From the NCBI GenBank assembly GCA_007449985.2, contig VIIQ02000131.1, positions 124,001 to 188,000 on the forward strand: a stretch of DNA of 64,000 nt, read 5' to 3'. Below are positions 25,866 to 37,658 of the stretch, one piece after another. Numbering within the stretch: position 1 is the stretch's first letter; each line of letters starts with the position of its first letter. The notes beneath the pieces were generated by a model. The model saw only the letters and a list, made by a program, of their open reading frames with translations, was not told where the DNA came from and did no database searches. The position numbers and the translations under genes were made by a program. Origin of the DNA: Desmodesmus armatus. Lineage: Eukaryota > Chlorophyta > Chlorophyceae > Sphaeropleales > Scenedesmaceae.

Positions 25866-27490
25866 TCAAAGCCTGGCAAGGAACTTCCTCAGCAGCTTGC
25901 GGGTGGAGCAAGCATGGGCAAACTCGCCCTGAGCGCATGTGGTGGGCGCGCCTCCCCAGCCAGCAGCAGTGTAGATCTGCAGAGACAAGCAGAAGATGAA
26001 AAACAAGTCAGATGTTGTTGACAAGCCATCCAGTCCCAGGCAAGACCATTCTGTGTGATCAAAGCGAACACTACTCACTACGGAGCTGCTGGCAAGGCTG
26101 CCACGACTGATTACTCAGGCCCTGTCCGCAGTTCCTGCAACCGGCAAGGGCCAGCTGGCTGTGACAACTGGCAGCACTGATGTTGGCAGGCAGGCACCAG
26201 CACACAGTGTGTCAGCTGCGCCATGAGGTATATGGCAGGCATCAGCAAGCACTCACGTTGCGGTTGTTCATCAGGGGGTAGGCATTGCCACCTCCGGGCA
26301 TGCCTTGCATGTCAGAGTTGCCGGCCCAGCCCCAGCCGCGGAAGCCCCTCTCATTCTGCTTCTGAGGGGCCTGCTGCTGCTGTGGCTGCTGGGGGGCTTG
26401 CTGCTTGGGGGCAGCCTCAGCCTGCTTGGTAGGGGCCTGCTGTTGGGGCTGTGCCGCTGCTGGCTTGGGGCAGCCTCGGCTTGCTTGGCAGGGGCCTGCT
26501 GCTGAGGGGCTTGCTGCTTGGGGGCAGCCTCGGCCTGCTTGGCGGGTGCCTGCTGCTGGGGCTTGGCAGCTACTGGCTTGGGGGCAGCCTCGGCCTGCTT
26601 GGTGGGGGCCATGGCGGGGGCCTGCTGAGGGTTGACAACAGGCTTGTTCACCTCCTGGTTCAGCAGCTGGCGGTTGGGTCCCCAGAACTGCCAGGAGTCG
26701 GGGCCGGAGTCCTTGTTGACGCGCTGACCGGCCTCGTTCTGCTGGCGGGGGCCTTGCCGGCCTCAGGCTTGTTGGCGTTGTTCAGCAGCTGGCGGTTGGG
26801 TCCCCAGAACTGCCAGGAGTCAGGGCCAGAGTCCTTGTTGACGCGCTGGCCAGCCTCGTTGCCGCTCTGTTGGTTGCCACTCTTGCCTGCACAGGGAGGT
26901 GAGAACACACAGGGTGGTGAGTGTCAGATAAAGCATGCGGGGTGGGTGTCAGATAATGGAACAGTCTCGGAGATGTGGCAACATGGAATGAAGGACGTGC
27001 AAAAGGAGATCAGGGCCATGCAGTGCTGTGTCCTTGTGCTGTGCTAGTGGGCGGCTTGGACGGAGTATGCTGCAGCATCAAGGTGCATGCAACAGCAGAC
27101 ATCGTGCATGCAGTAGCCCAACGGTGTGGGTGTTGCTGCTTGTACATGCTGGACTCACTCAGGAGCCTTCTGTCAAAGTCTGGTATGTGCTGCTCTGAGT
27201 ACCCATCAGTGCCCAGCGACTCACCCCCATCGACCTTGGAGAGCTGGGCATCTGCAGAGGCTGCAGTAAGGTTGCAAATTGGATGACAGGCATGTCAGTA
27301 ATGATGAGAGTGAGCTTGATTGGCCTAGCACCTGCTGTTGGGTTCACAAGTTCACCAACTCAGCAGCTGCTGCACGGTAGGGACAGCTGGGAGCATGGCT
27401 GGGTGCATGCAAGCGTTGCAGAGCATGTAGCACACCTGCTGTTGCCAGTCCAGCCAGAAGTGCGAGGAATATGAGGTTCCGGACGTTCAT
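25866..27490 (-). pseudogene. Gene A: Trp-repeat secreted protein, frameshifted paralogue
   Basis: Exons recognisable by homology to gene B are 27436-27490 (signal peptide MNVRNLIFLALLAGLATA), 27225-27260 (ADAQLSKVDGG), 26257-26886 and 25866-25976 (IYTAAGWGGAPTTCAQG...). The third exon begins like gene B exon 3 and ends like gene B exon 6, so the central exons of B are absent. Two breaks disrupt it. Near 26742 the join between KPEAG and QNEAGQR is out of frame. Near 26470 a run of four G replaces the five G seen in gene B, shifting the QAEAAP repeat. Without correction the product is truncated. Either a decaying copy or assembly indels; splice sites and both ends are intact, which keeps the second option open. 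Confidence 0.7.
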
Positions 27491-28100
27491 CCTGCGAACA
27501 GAACGAAAAAGGCGGTGAAACGGTGCTGACTCGTTTGACTGCAGGCAGTGCTGGATTGCACTTGAACGCAAAAGGTTCTAAAGAAACTGCAAAGAGCATC
27601 TGCACGTTTCCACGTTGGACGTGGGTGCTTTGCGAGGCAACCCACAGGCACGGAGAGCAGCAAAGCTTACCTGTACTCTTGTTGCAGCAGCAAGGATAAG
27701 CAGTACTGCTACTAGTAGTCTGTGATATGGGAGACTCTGTCTGGGTGCTGGCGTATGGACCTGGCAAAAGCGTGCTGTCGCTGCAAAGGGTGTTTGAATA
27801 GACTGCGTGGGTGCAGAACAAGGCAGGTGCTGTGATGAAGAGTGAGTTGGCAGACGTCTGCAGTTGTGGCTATTTGAGGGTTGAAACTGACCCGCGTGCC
27901 TAAAAAACGGCCGGCCTGTTATTCCTCCGCGGCCTCTTCGGGGATCTGCAGCAGAACAGCCTGGATCAGGCGAATCTGAGGTTTACTTTTTATTTCGATT
28001 TCTCTCAACCAAAAATACTGGATCTTCTGGTCCCTGAATGGCCTTGATGGCCTGTACTGCCTGTGTTTGACCCTCCCACCGTACGTATGCGTAGGTGCCT
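27491..28100 (-). promoter_or_regulatory. Promoter/5' leader of gene A, shared with gene B
   Basis: The sequence is conserved with 33850-34440. On the minus strand both carry a segment reading CAAATAGCCACAACTGCAGA or TTAAATAGCCACAACTGCAGA about 340-380 bp upstream of the ATG, followed further upstream by GGCCGGCCGTTT. The AT-rich element in the B copy (TTAAATAG) could act as a TATA box. Confidence 0.4.
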
Positions 28101-29321
28101 CTTGCATGTCCTGAAATGGTGGCTGGTTCACTGGCTGGCTCGATGGCGGGCTGAATGGTTCTCCCATGACATACATGCACACTGGTCAGGCCCTGTGGGA
28201 TGAAACTGCTGGTAGCTGTCATCACCACACACGGCAGCTTTGTAGAAAGATCACACGGCAGCTTGTTTATGTGCCTGCTTGTAGACTGCTATAGCTGGCA
28301 GACACCAGGCTTGTTGGATGGAAGTTGTGGGTCTGAAGTTGAGTGATATCGATAGTTGCTGGTCCCCACCCAGCCCGGCATTTCATATTTGCACTGCTTT
28401 CATGCAGAACGCAGGCTGTGTTGATGGGATGCTGTACTACAGCACTACAATCATACAGCCGACTCATGCTGTCAGCACACCTTCAGCATATCTGCACTAT
28501 AGTGTATGTATCATGATAGCAATTCAGCCAACAAGCATGTTACAACAACTTGCCCTAATCGAAAAAGCAAGCTGAATATCGCACACACACGGGAGGGAGC
28601 ATGCCGGCGCTGCTGAGCAAGCAGCAGCAAGGTTTTGGTGAAGAGGAGCAGCTGGAGCGGGCACATGACAGAATCAAATAGGATGGTGCGTTCCAGCACC
28701 AGTTTGATGCCTTCCAGCACCACTAACCCTGCTCACAATGGCAATCAAAATTCATCAACCCTGGGGGCAGGCATAGTAATGAAATGGGGGCTGCGCACGA
28801 GTCCTGCAAGTCAGGCTCAAGTTGAGAGGGGGCGTGCGAGGAACACACACACGTACAAACGCACACACACACACAAAACAAAATCACTCACCATTCCCGT
28901 GGGCTCAAGCCCACTCACTCACAAACAAGGCAAGATACAATACAGTCAGACGCATGCCTGATGCTACTATGAAACAGAAAGACACAAGTCAGCCCTGCTC
29001 TGTGTGAAGCACCCTCCACACCACACATGACAGCACACAAGCACACACACACACCAAAGCACACAACAGTCACAAGCCCACCCCATGTACCAGTGACACA
29101 TACCAGGCATCACCTGGATATGCATGCACTAGTTCAGGTGTGCCACTGCGAGCAAGGAGCGCCCTGCAAATAAGAGCATGTGTGCTTCACACCCTTTATG
29201 CGAAAGCACACCTCACACACAGTGCCTGTCAACAAGGTAACAAAAAGGAGAGTCCCAATCAAAAACTGCCAAGGACAGCAGCAGCAACAAAAGAGGCAAC
29301 ACTGGTTAACGCATCATCAGC

Positions 29322-32300
29322 TCAAAGCTTGAAGAGGAACTTCCTCAGCAGCTTGCGGGTGGAGCAGGCATGGGCAAACTCGCCCTGAGCGCATGTGGTG
29401 GGCGCACCTCCCCAGCCAGCAGCAGTGTAGATCTGCGGAGACAGGCAGAAGAGGAGACACAAGTCAGTGATGTGGTTGATAAGCCATATATAGTCCCAGG
29501 CAGAATATGCTGTGAAACTAATGCGAACACTACCACACTAATGAGCTTCCATGAATGATTAATCAGGCCCGTCGATCTTGCAACTGGCAAGGACCATCTG
29601 GCTGCAACGACTGGCAACACTGGTGTCGGCAGGCAGGCATGGCACAATCGTCAGCCCAGCACACAGCGTGCAACTTTGCCATGGGGTATATGGCAGGCAT
29701 CAGCAAGCACTCACGTTGCGGTTGTTCATCAGGGGGTAGGCATTGCCACCTCCGGGCATGCCTTGCATGTCAGAGTTGCCGGCCCAGCCCCAACCGCGGA
29801 AGCCCCTCTCATTCTGCTTCTGAGGGGCCTGCTGCTGCTGTGGCTGCTGGGGGGCTTGCTGCTTGGGGGCAGCCTCAGCCTGCTTGGTAGGGGCCTGCTG
29901 TTGGGGCTGTGCCGCTGCTGGCTTGGGGGCAGCCTCGGCTTGCTTGGCAGGGGCCTGCTGCTGAGGGGCTTGCTGCTTGGGGGCAGCCTCGGCCTGCTTG
30001 GCGGGTGCCTGCTGCTGGGGCTTGGCAGCTGCTGGCTTGGAGGCAGCCTCAGCCTGCTTGGTGGGGGCCTGCTGTTGGGGCTTGGCAGCTGCTGGCTTAG
30101 GGGCAGCCTCAGCCTGCTTTGTGGGTGCCATAGCGGTCTGCTGAGGGTTGACAACAGGCTTGTTGACCTCCTGGTTCAGGAGCTGGCGGTTGGGTCCCCA
30201 GAACTGCCAGGAGTCAGGGCCAGAGTCCTTGTTGACGCGCTGGCCAGCCTCGTTCTGCTTGGGTGCCCAAAACTGCCAGGAGTCAGGGCCGGAGTCCTGG
30301 GTCTTCTGGCCGGCCTCGTTCTGCTTCTTCCATGCCTGGTAGCCGCCGGGGCCGTAGTTGGTCTTCTGGCCGGCCTCAGGCTTGTTGGCGTCGTTCAGCA
30401 GCTGGCGGTTGGGTCCCCAGAACTGCCAGGAGTCAGGGCCAGAGTCCTTGTTGACGCGCTGACCGGCCTCGTTCTGCTTGGGTGCCCAGAACTGCCAGGA
30501 GTCGGGGCCGGAGTCCTGTGTCTTCTGGCCGGCCTCGTTCTGCTTCTTCCATGCCTGGTAGCCGTCGGGACCGTAGTTGGTCTTCTGGCCAGCCTCAGGC
30601 TTGTTGGCATCGTTCAGCAGCTGGCGGTTGGGTCCCCAGAACTGCCAGGAGTCGGGGCCGGAGTCCTTGTTGACGCGCTGGCCAGCCTCGTTGACAGACT
30701 TCTGGGGAGTAGGGCGTCCCATGGTGCCTGCAGGTTGCAAGAGGAAGCAGCAGGTTTGGGTTGGAACACTTGGCTCAATAGTCCACTTCCAGATTAGGGA
30801 AAGTGCAGCACACCATGTGGCATCAGCAGGTGAATAGTTGTGCTGCAGGTAGGCACAGTATGAAATAAAAAAGGCAGCTTGGAAGGGTGACTACGCGCTA
30901 CTACACACATCGCCCTTCACTAAAGCGCGCAGCAGCGCCCAGCTTTCATTTACATAGTCCATGACTGCTTTGAGATGCATGTGAGTGGTTGCGTGATTGG
31001 TTAAATGTGTGGTGTGTAAGACACCAAGCTTTACGACAACCGATACAATCTTTCTGGCAGTCAGAACCCTGTGACGATGCATACACATACTTCTGCAAGG
31101 CATGGCATGGCATGGCATGGCATGGCATGGCAGAGATGCCGCTTGAAGCCTGCATACTAAAAAGCTGATTATGTGCATTGAGATGCAGCAAGTACACCCT
31201 ATGAGATGGGGCAAGGACACACCTGTGCTCAACAGCTGCCTGTTGGGTCCCCAGAACTGCCAGGAGTCAGGGCCAGAGTCCTGGGTCTTCTGGCCTGCCT
31301 CATTCTGCTTGGGTCCCCAGAACTGCCAAGAGTCAGGGCCAGCCTGGCCGGCCTCGTTCTGCTTCTTCCATGCCTGGTAGCCGTCGGGGCCGTAGTTGGT
31401 CTTCTGGCCGGCCTCAGGCTTGTTGGCGTCGTTCAGCAGCTGGCGGTTGGGTCCCCAGAACTGCCAGGAGTCAGGGCCAGAGTCCTTGTTGACGCGCTGA
31501 CCGGCCTCGTTCTGCTTGGGTGCCCAGAACTGCCAAGAGTCAGGGCCGGAGTCCTGTGTCTTCTGGCCGGCCTCGTTCTGCTTCTTCCATGCCTGGTAGC
31601 CGTCGGGGCCGTAGTTGGTCTTCTGGCCGGCCTCAGGCTTGTTGGCGTCGTTCAGCAGCTGGCGGTTGGGTCCCCAGAACTGCCAGGAGTCAGGGCCAGA
31701 GTCCTTGTTGACGCGCTGACCGGCCTCGTTCTGCTTGGGTTCCCAGAACTGCCAGGAGTCAGGGCCGGAGTCCTGTGTCTTCTGGCCGGCCTCGTTCTGC
31801 TTGGCGCCACCTGTGGTTTGCATCATGGCAGCATTCAAGCCTATGATCAGCAATGACAGTAGCTACAACAGGCTGTGCTCCTGACAGTCCTTGGTAGATG
31901 ATGCCCAGCGATAACAATCAAGTTGCTTGGAGCGCTAGCAGGCATCATCATTGTTGCAAACAGCGGCTGTCACGACCCCACCATGCTGCCTGTCATGCTG
32001 ACATGTATGTACCATTGCACAGCTGTGAAAACAGGGCTGCAACCGCGGCACTCGGAAATAGCCGTTCACTGCTCCACAGGCATCATGGTGTGCAACACGT
32101 GTTTGGCTGTCCCAGTACATAGTGCAGCAAGGACAGGAGGCATGTGCAGGAGGCGCAGGTTGATGACTCACCCTCCATGAGGATCCTGTCAGTGCCACTC
32201 CATGCCCTCCAGCCGTCAGGGCCTCCGCTGCCGCTCCAGTAGTTGTTGCCAGACTCGTCAACAGACTGGGGCTGCTTGTCTGCTGGAACAAAGTGCAGCG

Positions 32301-33849
32301 GCGCAGCAGCAGCAGCAACATGAGCAGGTTTAGTCAGACAATGCATGCTTTACTGATGTGCACTGAGTGTGAGTTTCTTAACACTCACAATGCCTGAAGC
32401 CATTGCAGTACAGTAGCGTTATGTCCCAGGTCCCAGTCAACCTGTAGTGTGTGTGCACTGGTCCTGCTTTGCGCAAACACTGTGCATGCGCTGCCAGGCT
32501 GGAGTGCAATGGGCATGCTGGTATCTACTGCTTAGCTGTCCAACCTGCTGGTGGAGGGCATGTTGCGCCTGCAGGCCAGTGAAGCCAGTGACAGGGAAGA
32601 TCTCGCATGTGTTACTGTACAAAGTTTGGGTTCGACGATGGTAACATACTGTGCTGCTACACATGCTCTGTTACTTGATGATGTGCAGAACGCTTACCCT
32701 TTGGCTCGTTGTTCAGCAGCTGCCTGTTGGGTCCCCAGAACTGCCAGGAGTCGGGGCCAGAGTCCTTGTTGACGCGCTGGCCAGCCTCGTTCTGCTTGGG
32801 TGCCCAGAACTGCCAGGAGTCGGGGCCGGAGTCCTGGGTCTTCTGGCCGGCCTCGTTCTGCTTCTTCCATGCCTGGTAGCCATCAGGGCCGTAGTTGGTC
32901 TTCTGGCCGGCCTCAGGCTTGTTGGCGTCGTTCAGCAGCTGCCTGTTGGGTCCCCAGAACTGCCAGGAGTCAGGGCCAGAGTCCTTGTTGACGCGCTGGC
33001 CGGCCTCGTTCTGCTTGGGTGCCCAGAACTGCCATGAGTCAGGGCCAGAGTCCTGTGTCTTCTGGCCGGCCTCGTTCTGCTTCTTCCATGCCTGGTAGCC
33101 GTCAGGGCCGTAGTTGGTCTTCTGGCCGGCCTCAGGCTTGTTGGCATCGTTCAGCAGCTGGCGGTTGGGTCCCCAGAACTGCCAGGAGTCAGGGCCAGAG
33201 TCCTTGTTGACGCGCTGGCCAGCCTCGTTGCCGCTCTGCTGGTTGCCACTCTTGCCTGCACAGGGAGGCGCAAACATGCAGGGTGGTGAGTGTTCAGGCA
33301 GAGTGAACAGTCTCAGAAATGTGGCCACCTGGAACGCGCAGCAGGAGAAAAGGGCCATGCAGTGCTGTGTCTACGGTATGTGATGTGCTGGTGGGCTGCG
33401 GCTGCGGAACAGTATGCTGCAGCGTGGAGGTACATGCAACAGCAGGCATGGTGCATGCAATAGCCCAACCGAAGTGAGTGTAGCTGCCTGCACATGCTGG
33501 ACTCACTCAGGAGCCTTCTGTCAAAGTCTGGTATGTGCTGCTCTGAGTACCCATCTGTGCCCAGCGACTCACCCCCATCGACCTTGGAGAGCTGGGCATC
33601 TGCAAAGGCTGCAGGAAGGCGGCAATATTGATCACATGCATGTCAGTAATGGTGAGAGTTAGCTTGATTGGCCTAGCACCTGCTGTTGGGTTCACAAGCC
33701 CACCAACTCAGCAGCTGCTGCACGGTAGGGACAGCTGGGAGCATGAGTGGAGCACAACTGGGTGCATGCAAGCGTTGCAGAGCATGTAGCACACCTGCTG
33801 TTACCAGGCCAGCCAGAAGTGCGAGTAGTATGAGGTTCCGGACGTTCAT
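29322..33849 (-). CDS. Gene B: secreted Trp-rich repeat protein (822 aa), probable matrix/cell-wall component
   Basis: Seven exons, 33795-33849, 33573-33608, 32698-33255, 32172-32279, 31223-31810, 29715-30727 and 29322-29432, sum to 2,469 nt with consistent phases. The signal peptide is MNVRNLILLALLAGLVTA. The body is built from a 73-residue unit containing GPDSWQFWGPNRQLLN, NKPEAGQKTNYGPDGYQAW and GPDSWQFWAPK. GPDSWQFW occurs 16 times, plus a divergent GPDGWRAW in exon 4. Then follows a Pro/Gln/Ala-rich block of KQAEAAP repeats, and finally a Gly/Asn segment with AYPLMNNRN and a conserved C-terminus (GWGGAPTTCAQGEFAHACS, two Cys). Most introns are phase 1. I recognise no named family. Inferred: an extracellular structural or carbohydrate-contacting protein, from the secretion signal, repetitiveness and Trp/Pro content. 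Large antisense frames over this locus are shadows of the repeat. Confidence 0.75.
30180..33235 (-). repeat. 219-bp coding minisatellite of gene B
   Basis: The 73-codon unit recurs with a 219-bp period inside exons 3, 5 and 6 (for example TCAGCAGCT at 32932 and 33151). The same unit is partitioned among three exons separated by unrelated introns, so the repeat has spread both within and between exons. Confidence 0.9.
31099..31130. repeat. (GGCAT)n pentanucleotide microsatellite
   Basis: Six tandem GGCAT units lie in the gene B intron between exons 31223-31810 and 29715-30727. Confidence 0.95.
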
Positions 33850-34440
33850 CCTGCGAACAGAAGGAAAAAGGCGGTGAAACGGTGCTGACTCGATTGACTG
33901 CAGGCAGTGCTGGATTGCACTTGAACGCAAAGAAGTCTGCTGAAACCGCAAACAGGAGCTGAACGTTTCCACGTTGGGTGCTTTGCGAGCAACCACAAGC
34001 AGGGAGAGCAAGCCTACCTGTAGGCTTTTTGCAGCAACCAAGATGACCGATTGTCTCTTACAATTGGAGGTTTTTTGTTGGTGCTGGCGTATGGACCTGG
34101 CAAAAGCGTGCTGTCGCTGCAAAGTGTTTGAATTGATTGCGTGAGGTCAGAACGAAGCAGGTGCTGTGACCACCAGTAAGCTGTCAGCGTTCTGCAGTTG
34201 TGGCTATTTAAGGTTTGAGATGGCCCGCGTGCCAGGAAACGGCCGGCCTGTTACTCCTCCGCGGCCCTTGGTGACCTGCAGCACGACAGGCTGTTCCAGG
34301 CTCTGGCGAACTTGATTTTCGGTTTTTTAAGCACTATAAGAATTCTTTCAGTCCGACATTTTGGATCTCCTGGTCGCTGGATGGCCTGTACTGCCGTGTG
34401 TTTGACCCTCCCACCGTAGGTGCCTGTTGCATTCTTGAAA
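33850..34440 (-). promoter_or_regulatory. Promoter/5' leader of gene B
   Basis: Homologous to 27491-28100. On the minus strand TTAAATAGCC lies about 355 bp before the start codon. Conservation of this block in both duplicates supports a regulatory role, although a recent duplication would also explain it. Confidence 0.4.
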
Positions 34441-35427
34441 CGCCAAGAAGGTGCCCAACGTAACGACACGCCATCCACAGAGGCAGGCTGCGATGATGCG
34501 CTATGGAGCACAAGACAGCCTGCTACAAACACCTTGCATGCACATGAAGTGATGCTGCCCTTTCATGCCTAGGAGCAGGAAGCCTACTGTACATACTTTG
34601 GCAGCAACAAGATGCATGCGCAGCTGACCTTGGAGGTTCGAACCGTGAGTGTTGGTTCTCTTGTACAGCACCTTCAGGGTGAACAGACCAATAGCCGCGC
34701 ATTGATGCAGCTGCCAGGCCCTGACCAACGAGAGGGTTGGCTCATCAAGAGCATCAAGCACCGTCCACAGAAGGGAGTTATCACACTCACTGTTGTGCTG
34801 CACAGTCATTGAGGTGATACCAGCCCTGTCCAAAGCATGCATGATGTGCTGTTACTCACTCATGATCGGATTACCGAGACATGTCACATAATCGGATTAT
34901 GCTAATACCAACATTGAATTAAGCCCACCAGCAGCGGACAAAAGCTCACCTAGTTGGTACACATAATGCACCACACAACCTGCCTCTCGCAGCATTGCTC
35001 AAGCACCAGCCCTACGCAGGATGCTGCTGATCCTGCAATGACACATTGTCAAAGTCACTGCCAGGCTGGCTTTTGCTGTGTGTCTGCTGCAGCTCCAAAC
35101 TCATCTCAGGCCGACGGGCCTGACCTAGGTATGCTGTGCTCAGCGGTGGTTCCACTCTACTGCTGTGCTGACTGCCCTGCTGCTGAGGATGCTGTTGCTC
35201 ATCTGTTGGTGCAGGCTCTGACGGCAATGCCTCATATGACTGCACATGCACCACCACACAGCAACAGCAGCCGTAGCAGTCTCAGCAGCAGGTGCAAGCA
35301 AACTCAGCCAAGCAGCCAGGAAAAAGAAGCAGGATCAAACCAACGAGGGGTTGTATTCACCTAATTAGGTGGATGCTACATCTGGCACCAATAGGCAGCC
35401 TGCTTCCCTCTGACTCGTTGGACGTCT
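34441..35427. other. Intergenic region, no gene seen
   Basis: Between the promoter of gene B and the stop of the next minus-strand gene. Frames at 34612-34812 and 34954-35364 (plus) are short, Ser/Gln/His-rich and without motif or splice support. Confidence 0.5.
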
Positions 35428-37348
35428 TTACTGCAAGGTATGTTCCCTGCTAGCAGGCTGTCGTCCCTCTACCCAGAAAGCACCCTGCACTTACCCTGTA
35501 GCGATGCCAGAGCTGTGTTGACATGTAGCAGATGACCAACGCCAGCACGGCCGACACCCCCGCAAACAGTGCGCCCGCAGACACCCACCAACTCCTGTCA
35601 CGGCTGTGCCTGCTGCGCGGCTGCATGGCACTAACCCCAGCACCTGCAGCTGTGCTGGGCTCGGGCTGCAGCAGGCGGGGGTTGCGCGTGACAAGGAATT
35701 GATACCCACAGCTGTTACTGGGCTGCAAGATGATGCTGCTGCCTTGGCGGTACAGCACAGCTCCTGCCGGTGTGCTTGGCGCAGTGGTTGCAGCAGCAGC
35801 GGCTGCCTCTTCCTGCAACTCGGCTTCTCCTGCGCTGTCTGCTGTATCGTCCCCGTAACTGTCGTCTGGTGCACCAGCATCAGCACGAGCAGCTGCTGGT
35901 GCTACTGCTGCTGCGTCTGTTAGGCTGCGCAGGTCCTGCAGCAGCTTGCGCCCAGTGGAGGGGCTCGCAGCTGTGCTGGGGGCGTGCGCATGCTGACCTG
36001 TAGTGTTGGCGGCTGCTGCGCTTGTTGTGCTGGTGTTGCTGCCTCCTCCTGCAGCTGCAGGGGTGTTGCCAGCGGCCTTTGTTACCCCGGGCCCTATGAG
36101 AGATGTACCAGCAGCACCAGGCGCTTGTGCTGCAGCTGGGGTGCTGGTGCCACTGCGATCAGCTTCAGCGCCTCCACCGCTGCTTGAGCTTTTACTGCTG
36201 TGGCCCGCTGTAGCGTTGTGCACCGCTGTTGTGCTGTTGCTGCTGGGTTGGTCTTTGTGGTGGTTGGGTCGAAACCTGGGGTGATGCCTCCTGCTCTGCT
36301 GCTGAGAGGCTGAGGTGTTATTGCGCAACCCTGCTGATGTTGCAGCTCCCGTTGACTTCTGCCCATCTGCGCCGGGCTGCAATGTCCCAGCGGCTGTGTG
36401 TGCAGCAGCACCTTTGCCGCTGGTGGTGTTGCTGGACGCTGTGACAGTGACTTGCCCAAACAGCAGCTGCATGCCCTGCACCAGCTGCTGCTGCAGCTTT
36501 GCTGGGTCTAGTCCTTGCAGAAGCTGCTGGCTTGCTGGCGCCTGCAGCATGCTGGTGGCTTTGCTGCTGTCTAGTACGCCTGTGAGAGTGGCATTGGCAG
36601 GCCCTGCGTGGTGTGCACACAAACAGAGACCAGCGTGCGATATATTTTCAGTGAACTTTGAGACTGCAGAGCAAGCACGTCAAGCAGCATGCATCAACTG
36701 CGCTCTCTCTGTGCAAGGACGACACAAGCATAGAATGTTTGTTTTGTTGATGACTTTCCCTTCCGATTAGACCATGCAAGAGCACACACGGCTGCTTGTA
36801 TGCATCTGTGTGATATGCAAGTTGTATGTGTGGTCAATTGCTGCATGCAATATATGTTCTTGGGTGTTGCAGCTGCCGAGGCCACGTGCTCACCTGACAA
36901 AACTCCCCGGGCAAGCATAGCTCGGCAGTCCAACCCTGCCTTGCTGCTTGGCCGCCCGGGCAGCAGTACCACTCTGCACTCATGTACAACCACCCTGCTG
37001 CTGACAAAGCACTCCAGGACTGCAGCTGCAACTGGCTGATGGCCTGGTTTGCACTGTGCTGGCAAGTGGTCCAGGTTGGCCATCAGGATCCTGCTGCTCC
37101 CTGCATGCCAAAAGGAGACAGCGGGCATGGGCATGCTTCAATCGTGCGGACCTTAATTACAGTGTACCAGACTGAATCAAGCTGAACAGCTCAATTATAT
37201 GTGGGTGCACACCGGAGCATCACCATTGCTGTGGACACTCACCAGTGTCACACGTGGGCTGGACAGCAGCAACTGCTGCTGCTGCAGCGTCTGTGAGCTG
37301 TGTCCAGGCCAGCAAAACCAACATAAGGACAGCCATAGCATACGCCAT
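35428..37348 (-). CDS. Predicted single-pass membrane protein with signal peptide (474 aa), unknown function
   Basis: Exons 37243-37348, 36894-37100 and 35495-36603, plus a last exon that starts with the stop codon TAA at 35428-35430. Total coding length is 1,425 nt. The signal peptide is MAYAMAVLMLVLLAWTQLTDA. Exon 2 encodes a roughly 69-residue segment with Cys in the contexts AQCKPG, LECF, HECR and LDCR. A long Ser/Thr/Ala/Asn-rich, low-complexity linker follows, probably glycosylated. A transmembrane helix near the end (VSAGALFAGVSAVLALVICY) precedes a short tail, TQLWHRYR. The topology suggests a type I cell-surface protein with a small luminal Cys domain. No family recognised. Splicing out the intron at 35431-35494 supplies the stop; read-through instead would add about a dozen residues. 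Confidence 0.62.
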
Positions 37349-37658
37349 TCTTGTCTCACATCACTAACGTTTGGCACACTGTAAGGTGGTTCCGAGACAG
37401 CAGCAGCAGCAGGACAATCACCCCGACGAAGTGCCCCGTGCCTCGGTGAATGTTGACTTTGAATAAAGCTTGACTCCCATCAGAAGGATGCATTGCATCA
37501 GGCGCGATTCTATCCGTGCTTGATCTGTCGGATCTTAGGTCCCAGTCACTGTTGATGAAAGTAACTGCAGTAACTATGCCAAAGTCTTCCTCTTTATGCT
37601 ATGTTGTTGCTGGGATTGCAGGGACCTCCCCTCATCCTATATTGAGAGCTGGATCCAT
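37349..37658. promoter_or_regulatory. Bidirectional intergenic region (membrane protein / methyltransferase)
   Basis: 310 bp between divergent start codons. No recognisable core element; called from gene arrangement only. Confidence 0.35.

Larger units (their letters stand above)
24690..28080. repeat. Tandem segmental duplication, left unit (gene A)
   Basis: The 3' flank, C-terminal exon, Pro/Gln-rich coding region, signal exon and promoter of gene A all recur in the unit at 28125-34440. The flanks match closely (for example the CTGCTTGTAGACTGCTATAG/G region at about 24817 and 28275). Copy-specific differences include the telomere-like insertion at 25455-25476. Confidence 0.85.
28125..34440. 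repeat. Tandem segmental duplication, right unit (gene B)
   Basis: This unit matches 24690-28080 at both ends (3' flank at 28125-29320; signal exon and promoter at 33795-34440) but is about twice as long, because the coding region has expanded by internal repetition and extra exons. Confidence 0.85.

Noticed and set aside
29676..31856. Long plus-strand open frames (up to 373 aa) opposite gene B
   Set aside because: They are antisense shadows of the GC-rich 219-bp repeat: Leu/Gly-rich, no start context, no splice logic, while the minus strand has a signal peptide and consistent exons.
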